Part shown: one piece after another, positions 1 through 6,197 of the stretch | Numbering within the stretch: the first letter of the stretch is position 1 | Layout: the number at the start of each line of letters is the position of its first letter | Assembly (NCBI GenBank): GCA_946631935.1 | Contig: CAMPAP010000132.1 | Location: forward strand, 1 to 10,985 | Direction of reading: 5' to 3' | Origin: an uncultured Lachnospiraceae bacterium | Lineage (GTDB): Bacteria > Bacillota > Clostridia > Lachnospirales > Lachnospiraceae | DNA: 10,985 nt | Made by a program: the position numbers and the translations under genes | Notes under the pieces: generated by a model | The model's database searches: none | The model's input: only the letters and a program-made list of their open reading frames with translations | What the model was told of the DNA's origin: nothing

Positions 1-1296
1 CTCAGAAGATTCAAAACAGGCACTCCTGCCAGGATGGATGGAAAGTCTATTGATTATTCAAAAATGGAAGAGCAAAAAGGTGATGAAGTTGTAGTTCCTT
101 TTTCTTTTTCCACAGATCCTTCAACAGTTCAAAAACCACAGGTGTCATGTTATCTTACGCATACCAATAAAAACACTCATGATATCATCAGGGCAAATCT
201 TGACAGGTCCCCTATTTATGCCGGGATCATTGAGGGTACCGGACCGAGGTATTGTCCTTCTATTGAAGATAAGGTTGTAAAATTTTCCGAAAAAGAATCT
301 CATCAGGTTTTTATAGAACCGGAAGGTCTTTATACGGATGAGGTATATGTTGACGGAATGAGTTCATCGCTTCCCGAAGATGTACAGATCGCAATGTACA
401 GAACGGTTCCCGGTCTTGAAAACTGCAGGATCGTCCGTAATGCATATGCCATTGAATATGACTGCATCAATGCAAAGAGCTTGTATCCTCAGCTTGAGTT
501 TAAAAAGATAAAAGGACTTTTTGCCGGAGGCCAGTTTAACGGAAGCAGCGGATATGAAGAAGCTGCTGCCCAGGGATTTGTTGCAGGTGTAAATGCTGCA
601 ATGGAAATTCTGGGAAAAGAATTTCTTGTATTAAAAAGAAGTGAATCTTATATCGGTGTTCTCATCGATGACCTTGTGACCAAGGATAACCGCGAACCAT
701 ACAGAATGATGACTTCCCGTGCCGAGTACAGACTTCTTTTAAGACAGGATAATGCGGATCTTAGATTGAGGAAGTATGGACACAGGATCGGTCTTGTATC
801 CGATGAAGTATTTGAAAAAGTCTGCATAAAGGAAAAACAGATAGCATCCGAGATTGAAAGATTAAAAAATGTTTTTCTCGGTGCTTCATCAGATGTTTGC
901 AGTTATCTTGATAGTATGGGTTCTGCCCCTCTTTCTACAGCAACTTCTCTTGCACAGCTGCTCTGCAGACCGGAACTTGATTATGATAAACTTGCTCCTC
1001 TTGATAAAGAAAGACAGCCTCTAAGAAGGGATGTTATTGAGCAGGTTGAGATAGAGATCAGATACGAAGGATATATTAAGAGACAGGAACGACAGGTAAA
1101 AGAACAGGAAAGACTTGAAGTAAAACTCATTCCTTCCGATATTGATTACGATGATGTACCATCTCTCAGGATAGAAGCCAGGCAGCATCTTAAAGAATTC
1201 AGACCTGTTTCCGTGGGCCAGGCATCCAGGATATCAGGTGTATCACCTGCGGATATATCGGTACTGCTTGTTTATCTTGAAAGATTTAAAAAATAG
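1..1296 (+). CDS. mnmG: tRNA uridine-5-carboxymethylaminomethyl modification enzyme MnmG (GidA), 5' end outside window
   Basis: MnmG, with MnmE, adds the carboxymethylaminomethyl group to U34 of tRNAs that read split codon boxes; it is a cytosolic FAD- and NADH-dependent enzyme. The frame is open from base 1 (LRRFKTGTPAR...) and runs 431 codons to TAG, so roughly the N-terminal third with the Rossmann FAD motif lies upstream; family members are about 620-630 residues. Visible family marks are the KTGTPARMDGKSIDY stretch at the start, the GGQFNGSSGYEEAAAQGF signature near the middle (usually AGQINGTSGYEEAAAQG), the MTSRAEYRLLLRQDNAD block, and the C-terminal helical domain with EIRYEGYIKRQ and ISGVSPADISVLLVYL. 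The first internal ATG at 34 is not a real start. It is followed by rsmG after 81 bases, the usual gidA-gidB order, and is probably cotranscribed with it. Family assignment is certain. Confidence 0.97.
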   Translation, partial: LRRFKTGTPARMDGKSIDYSKMEEQKGDEVVVPFSFSTDPSTVQKPQVSCYLTHTNKNTHDIIRANLDRSPIYAGIIEGTGPRYCPSIEDKVVKFSEKESHQVFIEPEGLYTDEVYVDGMSSSLPEDVQIAMYRTVPGLENCRIVRNAYAIEYDCINAKSLYPQLEFKKIKGLFAGGQFNGSSGYEEAAAQGFVAGVNAAMEILGKEFLVLKRSESYIGVLIDDLVTKDNREPYRMMTSRAEYRLLLRQDNADLRLRKYGHRIGLVSDEVFEKVCIKEKQIASEIERLKNVFLGASSDVCSYLDSMGSAPLSTATSLAQLLCRPELDYDKLAPLDKERQPLRRDVIEQVEIEIRYEGYIKRQERQVKEQERLEVKLIPSDIDYDDVPSLRIEARQHLKEFRPVSVGQASRISGVSPADISVLLVYLERFKK

Positions 1297-1353
1297 ATCA
1301 TTACCTACAGACCTTATAAATACAGACTGAGAAAGTTTTGTGTAAATAATTAA

Positions 1354-1369
1354 ATGACACATGTGTCAT
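1354..1369. repeat. 16-bp perfect palindrome upstream of rsmG
   Basis: ATGACACATGTGTCAT is a perfect palindrome ending 8 bases before the rsmG start codon and followed by AAT. Its TGACAC-NN-GTGTCA-TAAT pattern recurs right after parB (5577-5594). It may be an operator or a small RNA hairpin; the binding factor is unknown. Confidence 0.6.
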
Positions 1370-1377
1370 AATTTTTC

Positions 1378-2094
1378 ATGAATGATTACATCAGATTAAT
1401 TGAATATTTGGATCAGTATAGCATCAGCGTATCAAATGAACAGATCGATTTGCTCGACGGATATTATAATATGTTGATCGAGACGAATAAGAGTCTTAAT
1501 CTGACTGCCATTACAGAATTTGAAGATGTATTGGTAAAGCATTTTATTGATTCTGTTTCTATTATCAGAGATATTGATCTGAACGAAAAGATATCGGTAA
1601 TTGATGTAGGTACCGGTGCAGGTTTTCCCGGTATGGTTTTAAAGATTATTTTTCCCTGTATAGATATTACCCTTTTTGATTCATTGCAAAAAAGACTTAC
1701 CTTTTTGAATGGTGTTATAGATAACCTTGGATTGAATGGTATAAATACTTTTCACGGGAGAGCTGAAGAGGCAGGTCATCTTGAATCAATGAGAGAAAAG
1801 TATGATCTGTGTGTTTCACGTGCAGTGGCATCACTTCCTGTTTTATCCGAACTTTGTCTTCCCTTTGTAAAAGTTGGAGGAAGGTTTGTATCATATAAAT
1901 CAGAAAAAGGTACGGAGGAATTAACAGAGGCCTCTCATGCACTTTCTGTTTTAGGAGCATCCGTAATAAAACAGGATGTGTTTAATCTTCCGGACAGTGA
2001 TATGATAAGAAACCTTATACTCATATCTAAGGATTCATCCTGTCCTAAGGCATATCCGCGCAAACCCGGAACTCCGGCAAAGAAACCTTTGTGA
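1378..2094 (+). CDS. rsmG: 16S rRNA (guanine527-N7)-methyltransferase RsmG (GidB)
   Basis: RsmG uses S-adenosylmethionine to methylate N7 of G527 in 16S rRNA; in other bacteria its loss gives low-level streptomycin resistance. The 238-residue protein has the usual family length. Visible marks are NLTAITEFEDVLVKHFIDS (residues 41-59), the SAM-binding loop DVGTGAGFPG (76-85), the acidic strand-2 residue in LFDSLQKRLTFL (99-110), the SRAVASLPVLSELCLP block (147-162) and the basic tail YPRKPGTPAKKPL (226-238). The ATG at 1378 fits the family N-terminus, but no Shine-Dalgarno sequence precedes it: the bases before it are T-rich and a perfect palindrome lies 8 bases upstream. The gene probably depends on readthrough from mnmG. 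A parS-like half site is embedded in the codons for CVSRAVA (1812-1827). An AT-rich hairpin follows the stop codon. Confidence 0.96.
   Translation: MNDYIRLIEYLDQYSISVSNEQIDLLDGYYNMLIETNKSLNLTAITEFEDVLVKHFIDSVSIIRDIDLNEKISVIDVGTGAGFPGMVLKIIFPCIDITLFDSLQKRLTFLNGVIDNLGLNGINTFHGRAEEAGHLESMREKYDLCVSRAVASLPVLSELCLPFVKVGGRFVSYKSEKGTEELTEASHALSVLGASVIKQDVFNLPDSDMIRNLILISKDSSCPKAYPRKPGTPAKKPL
1812..1827. promoter_or_regulatory. possible degenerate parS inside rsmG
   Basis: TGTTTCACGTGCAGTG matches 12 of 16 positions of the parS consensus TGTTTCACGTGAAACA: the left half and the CACGTG core are perfect and most of the right half is lost. It lies in codons for the conserved RsmG block SRAVA, so coding constraint may explain it. 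Functional binding is uncertain. Confidence 0.25.
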
Positions 2095-2102
2095 TTGATT
2101 TG

Positions 2103-2129
2103 AAGATATATACTATATCTTGTCTTTTT
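2103..2129 (+). terminator. AT-rich hairpin with T-tract after rsmG
   Basis: AAGATATA (2103-2110), loop TAC, TATATCTT (2114-2121) form a perfect 8-bp stem followed by GTCTTTTT, 9 bases after the rsmG stop. The layout is that of an intrinsic terminator ending the mnmG-rsmG transcript, but the stem has a single G-C pair and would be weak. Confidence 0.4.
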
Positions 2130-2163
2130 ACTATTCTTTGAAATAGCCGATACTAAATATAAA

Positions 2164-2179
2164 TGTTTCACGTGAAACA
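2164..2179. promoter_or_regulatory. parS: parS centromere site (perfect)
   Basis: TGTTTCACGTGAAACA is a perfect 16-bp palindrome and an exact match to the well-known bacterial parS consensus (B. subtilis TGTTNCACGTGAAACA). ParB-CTP loads at such sites and slides on flanking DNA. The parB gene lies 2.5 kb downstream. Confidence 0.95.
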
Positions 2180-2201
2180 TTTTCAAGATTTAGGGGTTTA
2201 A

Positions 2202-2217
2202 TGTTTCACGTGAAACA
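2202..2217. promoter_or_regulatory. parS: parS centromere site (perfect, second copy)
   Basis: This is a second exact TGTTTCACGTGAAACA, 38 bp from the first measured start to start. Two perfect sites this close in an intergenic region mark this as a likely primary ParB loading zone. Confidence 0.95.
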
Positions 2218-2241
2218 ATTAGTAGTGGTTTAGAAAAATTG

Positions 2242-2256
2242 TTTCACATTGTGAAA
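2242..2256. repeat. odd-length palindrome TTTCACA-T-TGTGAAA
   Basis: Arms TTTCACA and TGTGAAA surround a single central T, 24 bases after the second parS. It keeps the outer parS bases TTTCAC/GTGAAA but not the CACGTG core, so ParB spacing is broken. It overlaps a weak -35-like TTGTGA (2249-2254) with TATATA (2271-2276) 16 bases further on, ahead of the GNAT gene, so it could be a separate operator or a degenerate parS. Confidence 0.45.
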
Positions 2257-2304
2257 AATAGCAACCACTATATATAGATAATCAGTATCCGTGGAAAAAA
2301 TACA

Positions 2305-2847
2305 ATGGAAAAATCACTTTTACAAACTGAAAGATTATATTTAAGGCATTGGACAATAAATGACAAGAAACAGTTATTCAGTCTGGCAAAGGATCCAGAA
2401 ATCGGAGACAAGTGCGGGTGGCCTGCACATAAAACCATTGAAGACAGTATCAATGTCATAACTACGGTTTTTACCGGTGAAGAGAATTATGCCATCTGCC
2501 TAAAAGGGAAAGATGATCCCATTGGATGTGTTGATCTGATGTTCAACAAAGATCCTTCCAACGAATGCGAGCTGGGATACTGGCTCGGAAGATCTTATTG
2601 GGGAAAAGGAATAATGCCGGAGGCAGCAGAGGAATTGATCCGTCACGGTTTCGAAGATCTGAATCTTTCCCGGATATGGTGTGCATATTACGAAGGAAAC
2701 GAACAGTCAAAGAGAGTACAGGAGAAATTGGGATTTATTTATCAGGAAAAGAAGGAAAATGTGAAGGTTCCTCTCCTGGATGAATACAGAAATAATTATA
2801 TTAATCTTCTGACCAGGGAAGACTGGAAAAAAATTCACGTGAAATAA
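2305..2847 (+). CDS. GNAT family N-acetyltransferase, RimJ/RimL-like
   Basis: This is a 180-residue acetyltransferase that would move an acetyl group from acetyl-CoA to an amino group of an unknown substrate. The family opening ETERLYLRHW-like motif is seen as QTERLYLRHW (residues 7-16). The acetyl-CoA pyrophosphate loop is GYWLGRSYWGKGIMPEA (91-107), with the R-x-x-W-G-K-G form of motif A. A motif B region follows as YYEGNEQSKRVQEKLGF (128-144), where the N-x-x-S and K-L-G-F pattern is typical of the Acetyltransf_3 type found in ribosomal-protein acetyltransferases and many self-protection enzymes. The start codon at 2305 gives the expected N-terminus; the upstream GGAAAAAA is a weak ribosome site. 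The 3' end overlaps a parS-like core (TTCACGTGAA). Substrate and role cannot be read from the sequence. Confidence 0.88.
   Translation: MEKSLLQTERLYLRHWTINDKKQLFSLAKDPEIGDKCGWPAHKTIEDSINVITTVFTGEENYAICLKGKDDPIGCVDLMFNKDPSNECELGYWLGRSYWGKGIMPEAAEELIRHGFEDLNLSRIWCAYYEGNEQSKRVQEKLGFIYQEKKENVKVPLLDEYRNNYINLLTREDWKKIHVK
2831..2846. promoter_or_regulatory. parS-like site at the end of the GNAT gene
   Basis: The 10-bp core TTCACGTGAA (2834-2843) is a perfect palindrome; over 16 positions it matches parS at 12. It covers the last codons and the stop of the acetyltransferase gene. It is a possible weak ParB nucleation site. Confidence 0.4.
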
Positions 2848-2868
2848 AAGAGATGTCCGGGGGAAGAT

Positions 2869-3252
2869 ATGAAGATAGAACATATTGCCTTGTATGTTCG
2901 GGACCTGGAAAAGTCCCAGGAATTTTTCTGCAAGTATCTTAACGGAATATCGAATGATGGATATCAAAATTCCACAACAGGATTTCGCTCATATTTTATC
3001 AGTTTTAATGACGGATCCAGACTTGAACTTATGAACTCACCGGATATATCCGATGGTCCAAAGGAAGAAAAACGAACGGGTTATTCTCATATTGCTTTTT
3101 CTGTAGGAAGTAAAGAAGAAGTAGATGCTCTTACTGAAAAACTTTCCAAAGACGGATACAGGATATTAAGCGGTCCCAGAACAACAGGTGACGGATATTA
3201 TGAAAGCTGTATTGTAGGAATAGAAGATAATATCATTGAGATTACCCAATAG
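2869..3252 (+). CDS. VOC superfamily (glyoxalase/bleomycin-resistance fold) protein
   Basis: This is a single-copy vicinal-oxygen-chelate protein of 127 residues, the usual size for small glyoxalase-like enzymes, expected to work as a metal-binding dimer. It starts MKIEHIALYVRDLEKSQEFF and has two beta-alpha-beta-beta-beta halves. Likely metal ligands by position are H5, E53 (in RLELMN), H74 (in GYSHIAF) and E124 (in NIIEIT), the H/E/H/E set of glyoxalase I-like enzymes. The segment SGPRTTGDGYYESCI (101-115) is common in unassigned VOC proteins of gut Firmicutes. The ribosome site GGGGGAAG lies just before the ATG. It follows the GNAT gene by 21 bases and is probably in the same transcript. 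The substrate is unknown; calling it lactoylglutathione lyase would go beyond the evidence. Confidence 0.9.
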   Translation: MKIEHIALYVRDLEKSQEFFCKYLNGISNDGYQNSTTGFRSYFISFNDGSRLELMNSPDISDGPKEEKRTGYSHIAFSVGSKEEVDALTEKLSKDGYRILSGPRTTGDGYYESCIVGIEDNIIEITQ

Positions 3253-3267
3253 TTTTCACGTGAAATG
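3252..3267. promoter_or_regulatory. parS-like site over the start of the next gene
   Basis: GTTTTCACGTGAAATG contains the perfect 12-bp palindrome TTTCACGTGAAA and matches parS at 12 of 16 positions. It fills the gap between the VOC stop and the following ATG, where a ribosome site would be expected. ParB binding is plausible but weaker than at the perfect sites. Confidence 0.5.
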
Positions 3268-3768
3268 GAGTATTATTTGGAAAAATATCTTGCAGAGAAT
3301 AACTTAATGTTTCTTTTAGCGGTTTTATGCCTGACCTTTATTATCCTGATGGTTATCAAATACCTGGTCACGGATTATAAGAGGAACAAAAGGTTTTATG
3401 ATTATATTGAAGAAAACGGATATGATCCGGTAATAAATGAAGGGGATGATCCGTCTGAACCGGAATATGAGATTCATATTTTTGACAAATCCCGTAAGCC
3501 CGGAAATGATAAAATGGTGATACCCTATATTGCAAACCATCCGTATTATATAAATAACTGGGGAGTGATCTTTGCCATATTGACAGTTAAGGATCATAAT
3601 AAGATCTTTCTTGTAGATAAAAACGGAGAGGGTATTACCTCTTATCCGATAGTCTGCGAAGGATCAGAAGACGGGATATCTGTAAAAGATGTCAGATATA
3701 AAAGAAGATCGACTGATCTGGTATTTTATCTGCTCCCACCCGGAAGGGATTTTTCAATAACCTTATAA
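3265..3768 (+). CDS. Hypothetical protein with one N-terminal membrane helix
   Basis: I do not recognise this 167-residue protein. Residues about 14-36 (LMFLLAVLCLTFIILMVIKYL) form one strong hydrophobic helix, followed by a basic stretch TDYKRNKRFYDY, which predicts a single-pass membrane protein with a cytoplasmic C-terminal part by the positive-inside rule. The remainder is soluble, rich in aromatic and acidic residues, and looks like a beta-rich domain (YEIHIFDKSRK, IFAILTVKDHNKIFLVDKNG, DLVFYLLPPG). There are no cysteine pairs, nucleotide-binding loops or other catalytic motifs. The ATG lies 12 bases after the VOC stop with no Shine-Dalgarno sequence, because a parS-like palindrome occupies that space; translation may be coupled to the upstream gene. 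A later start at Met15 would remove part of the helix and is less likely. Confidence 0.7.
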   Translation: MEYYLEKYLAENNLMFLLAVLCLTFIILMVIKYLVTDYKRNKRFYDYIEENGYDPVINEGDDPSEPEYEIHIFDKSRKPGNDKMVIPYIANHPYYINNWGVIFAILTVKDHNKIFLVDKNGEGITSYPIVCEGSEDGISVKDVRYKRRSTDLVFYLLPPGRDFSITL

Positions 3769-3777
3769 TAAAATAAT

Positions 3778-3793
3778 TATTTCACGTGGAACA
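3778..3793. promoter_or_regulatory. parS: parS site upstream of parA (14/16)
   Basis: TATTTCACGTGGAACA differs from the parS consensus at two positions only and keeps CACGTG. It lies 8 bases upstream of the first TATAAT of the parA promoter region, so ParB bound here could also affect parA-parB transcription. Confidence 0.8.
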
Positions 3794-3798
3794 TTTCG

Positions 3799-3826
3799 TG
3801 ATATAATAAAACACATCTGTTATAAT
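3799..3826 (+). promoter_or_regulatory. Two tandem extended -10 promoters for parA-parB
   Basis: TGA-TATAAT (3799-3807) and TGT-TATAAT (3818-3826) are both perfect -10 boxes with the TGN extension, 19 bases apart. Neither has a good -35 at 17 bases, which fits extended -10 promoters. For the first, the -35 area coincides with the parS site at 3778-3793. The second would start transcription near 3833, giving a leader of about 60 bases. Confidence 0.65.
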
Positions 3827-3891
3827 ACTGCATGGATTAAAGATATGAATTTGTCAATCCGGCAGGAAGTATAAAAGTAGAAGGGGTAATT

Positions 3892-4662
3892 ATGATCAAT
3901 ATTTTTGCAATTGCAAACCAAAAAGGCGGAGTCGGAAAGACCTGTACCACAGTAAACCTTGCGGCAAGTCTCGGTGAAATGGGAAGGAAAGTTCTTGTTG
4001 TGGATATGGACCCTCAGGGAAATTCATCCAGCAGCTTCGGTGTAAATAAGAACGAAGCAGAAAATACCATCTATGAAGTAATGCTTGAAGAGTGCACACT
4101 GGGTGAGGCTATAGTAAAAGATGTGGCAAAGAATGTTTCTCTTGTTCCTGCCAATGTTAATCTCGGAGCTGTTGAGATCGAGATGGCAGGCAAGGAAAAG
4201 GCAAACCTTACTCTAAGAAAAGAGCTTGATTTTGTCAAGGATGAGTATGATTACATTTTTATCGACTGTCCTCCCGCAATCAGTCTCATGACAGTTAACT
4301 CACTTGCGGCTGCAGGAGGTGTCATAGTTCCGGTTCAGTGTGAGTATCTTGCACTTGAAGGTCTCGGCCAGGTAATTGAGACCATCAATCTTGTCAGAAG
4401 CAGAATGAATCCCACACTTGATCTTACCGGAATATTATTTACAATGTACGATTCAAGAACCGTTCTTTCAAATGATGTTGTGGACAGCGTAAAAAATACC
4501 GTCAAGTATCATACTTTTGAATCAAAGATCCCCAGAAATGTAAGATTATCAGAGGCACCTTCTTTTGAGGTTCCCATCACAGTATATGATCCCAAGTGTT
4601 CCGGAGCAGAGGCTTACAGAAAACTTGCGGAAGAGCTTGATGAAATGATGAACAAACAGTGA
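3892..4662 (+). CDS. parA: Chromosome partitioning ATPase ParA (Soj)
   Basis: ParA/Soj is a deviant-Walker ATPase that binds DNA as an ATP dimer; with ParB-parS it drives origin segregation and in Firmicutes also modulates DnaA. The 256-residue protein matches the usual chromosomal Soj length. Visible motifs are the deviant Walker A KGGVGKT (residues 11-17) with the signature lysine in the KGG, Walker A' VVDMDPQGN (36-44), Walker B YIFIDCPP (121-128), and the conserved PVQCEYLALEGLGQ block in the middle. A good ribosome site, AAGGGG, sits 8 bases before the ATG. It is separated from parB by 26 bases and both are clearly one operon. Two extended -10 promoters and a near-perfect parS site lie upstream. 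No Noc paralogue of ParB is present in the window. Confidence 0.97.
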   Translation: MINIFAIANQKGGVGKTCTTVNLAASLGEMGRKVLVVDMDPQGNSSSSFGVNKNEAENTIYEVMLEECTLGEAIVKDVAKNVSLVPANVNLGAVEIEMAGKEKANLTLRKELDFVKDEYDYIFIDCPPAISLMTVNSLAAAGGVIVPVQCEYLALEGLGQVIETINLVRSRMNPTLDLTGILFTMYDSRTVLSNDVVDSVKNTVKYHTFESKIPRNVRLSEAPSFEVPITVYDPKCSGAEAYRKLAEELDEMMNKQ

Positions 4663-4688
4663 TCTTCACATGAAAGGATGAAACCGAA

Positions 4689-5579
4689 ATGGCAAGAAAA
4701 GGACTTGGAAAAGGACTCGATGCACTGATACCTGTTACCGTGGATGATAATACTCCGAAAGAAAAGGCGCCTTCAGCAAAAACCGATGAGAAGCATGGTG
4801 ACGGAAAGACCATTGTACCCATAACAAAAGTTGAGCCCAACAGAAAACAGCCCAGAAGAAAATTTGATGAGGATGCTCTTCAGGAACTTGCTGATTCCAT
4901 CAAGGTTCACGGACTTATCAGCCCGATCCTTGTTCAGGACAGAGGAGATCATTTTGAGATAATAGCCGGTGAAAGAAGATGGAGAGCATCGAAGCTTGCC
5001 GGCCTCAAAGAAGTACCTGTTATTATAGGAGACTATGATGAAAAAGAAATTCTCGAGATTTCTCTTATTGAGAATCTTCAGAGAAAAGACCTGAATCCGA
5101 TTGAAGAGGCAATGGGTTATAAGAGACTTGTTGAGGAATTTGACTTAACCCAGGACGAAATAGCAGAGGGCCTTTCCAAGAGCAGATCCGCAATAACCAA
5201 TTCCATCAGACTTCTCAAGCTTTCAGATAAAGTGCAGGAAATGCTGGTTGATGAACTTATCACCGCAGGTCATGCAAGGGCGCTTCTTGCAATTGAAGAT
5301 AATGAGAAGCAGGAAGAGGTTGCACAGAGGATCATTGATGAAAGACTTAATGTCCGTGATGTAGAAAAAATAGTAAATTCGCTGAAAAAACCTGCAAAAC
5401 CCAAGCCTGTTACCGATGAGGCACTTAAGGTGTTCTATCACGATATGGAAGAGAGTCTTAAGATGGCTGTTGGGACCAAGGTATCTATTACCGGTAAGGG
5501 TAACGGTACCGGATCAGTTACTATTGAATTCTATAATAACGATGATCTTGACCGTATTGCCGCAAAATTAAGAAGCTGA
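4689..5579 (+). CDS. parB: Chromosome partitioning protein ParB (Spo0J), CTP-dependent clamp
   Basis: ParB/Spo0J binds parS, hydrolyses CTP, and spreads as a sliding clamp that recruits SMC and stimulates ParA. Over 296 residues it shows the N-terminal ParA-activating peptide RKGLGKGLDALIP (3-15), the CTP-pocket motif GERRWRA (94-100), the second nucleotide motif ENLQRKDLNPIEEA (128-141), a helix-turn-helix around 155-180 (TQDEIAEGLSKSRSAITNSIRLL) with parS-reading helices, and a C-terminal dimerisation domain from about 245. A linker of about 25 residues rich in Lys/Asp follows the N-terminal peptide. A ribosome site (GAAAGGATG area) lies upstream. The perfect parS sites at 2164 and 2202 match the known specificity of this family. 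A TGACAC-NN-GTGTCA palindrome begins at the stop codon itself. Confidence 0.97.
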   Translation: MARKGLGKGLDALIPVTVDDNTPKEKAPSAKTDEKHGDGKTIVPITKVEPNRKQPRRKFDEDALQELADSIKVHGLISPILVQDRGDHFEIIAGERRWRASKLAGLKEVPVIIGDYDEKEILEISLIENLQRKDLNPIEEAMGYKRLVEEFDLTQDEIAEGLSKSRSAITNSIRLLKLSDKVQEMLVDELITAGHARALLAIEDNEKQEEVAQRIIDERLNVRDVEKIVNSLKKPAKPKPVTDEALKVFYHDMEESLKMAVGTKVSITGKGNGTGSVTIEFYNNDDLDRIAAKLRS

Positions 5580-5604
5580 CACGGGTGTCATAATGTAAAC
5601 ACCC
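5577..5604 (+). repeat. Palindrome and overlapping hairpin after parB
   Basis: TGACAC-GG-GTGTCA (5577-5590) is an inverted repeat that includes the parB stop codon, followed by TAAT. The same GGGTGT (5583-5588) can instead pair with ACACCC (5599-5604), so two hairpins compete. The motif is the second copy of the palindrome seen before rsmG. No T-tract follows, so it is not a plain terminator. Confidence 0.5.
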
Positions 5605-5630
5605 AAGAAAGCAAAAGATCAGAGTAAACC

Positions 5631-5655
5631 TGCCGTTTTAGCGGCATAACGGAGG
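5631..5655 (+). promoter_or_regulatory. Leader hairpins overlapping the DUF4446 ribosome site
   Basis: TGCCG (5631-5635) can pair with CGGCA (5642-5646); alternatively CCGTT (5633-5637) can pair with AACGG (5648-5652), which covers the first GG of the ribosome site GGAGG (5651-5655). The two pairings exclude each other. This is a possible translational control element; the sequence alone does not prove it. Confidence 0.3.
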
Positions 5656-5660
5656 CAAAG

Positions 5661-6179
5661 GTGCAGAGTAATATTTTAAATATGTTAGGGATCGGAGATA
5701 TCGATCCTGCAATATGGGTGATAATATCGGTTCTTTCACTGATACTTATGATCATCCTGATGGTGATCTGTATAAAAAACAATAAAAAGATCAAGGCGCT
5801 TTCCGGAAGGATTGATGATCTCACATCCGGAAAAGGCGGAGAGAGTCTTGAGGAAGAACTGGACCAGATCATAGAAGATAACAGGAACCTTCTTAAAGAG
5901 AGTGCTAAAAATTCCAAAGATATCGAAGAGATATTTGACAGGCTCAGAAGCGTATATCAGAAGATGGGAATAGTCAGATATGATGCTTACGAGCAGCTCG
6001 GCGGGGAGATGAGCGCCGTCGTGGTTCTTCTTGATGAAGAAGACAACGGAGTTCTTATCAATAATGTTTACTCCACAGAGGGCGGATATGTTTACACCAG
6101 GGAAATAGAGAACGGCAAATGTAAACATGAACTGGGAGAAGAGGAAAAAGAAGCGCTTACAAAAGCATTAAATAAATAA
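5661..6179 (+). CDS. DUF4446 family membrane protein
   Basis: This is a 172-residue protein of the DUF4446 family, often found next to parB in Firmicutes; its function is not established. Residues 17-39 form one hydrophobic helix (AIWVIISVLSLILMIILMVICI). This is followed by a basic, coiled-coil-like stretch (about 40-100: KNNKKIKALSGRIDDL, then EEELDQIIEDNRNLL and EIFDRLRSVYQKM). The conserved C-terminal domain begins GIVRYDAYEQLGGEMSAVVV (103-122) and includes LINNVYSTEGGYVYTREI. I chose the GTG at 5661 because GGAGG lies 5 bases upstream and the family N-terminus fits. It follows parB by 81 bases and precedes serS by 18, so it is probably in one transcript with them. Its place beside parAB suggests a role at the membrane in segregation or envelope biology, but this is only context. 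Confidence 0.88.
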   Translation: MQSNILNMLGIGDIDPAIWVIISVLSLILMIILMVICIKNNKKIKALSGRIDDLTSGKGGESLEEELDQIIEDNRNLLKESAKNSKDIEEIFDRLRSVYQKMGIVRYDAYEQLGGEMSAVVVLLDEEDNGVLINNVYSTEGGYVYTREIENGKCKHELGEEEKEALTKALNK

Positions 6180-6197
6180 TTACTGAGAGGTAAGAAA

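Noticed and set aside
2102..2304. Possible noc or small gene in the rsmG-GNAT gap
   Set aside because: No frame on either strand gives a recognisable protein; the minus-strand frame over 1935-2186 runs through rsmG and the first parS. The gap is explained by a terminator-like hairpin and parS sites.
4662..4677. Possible parS in the parA-parB gap (TTCACATGAAA)
   Set aside because: It has only 10 of 16 matches and the CACGTG core is CACATG; the purine-rich part is better explained as the parB ribosome site.
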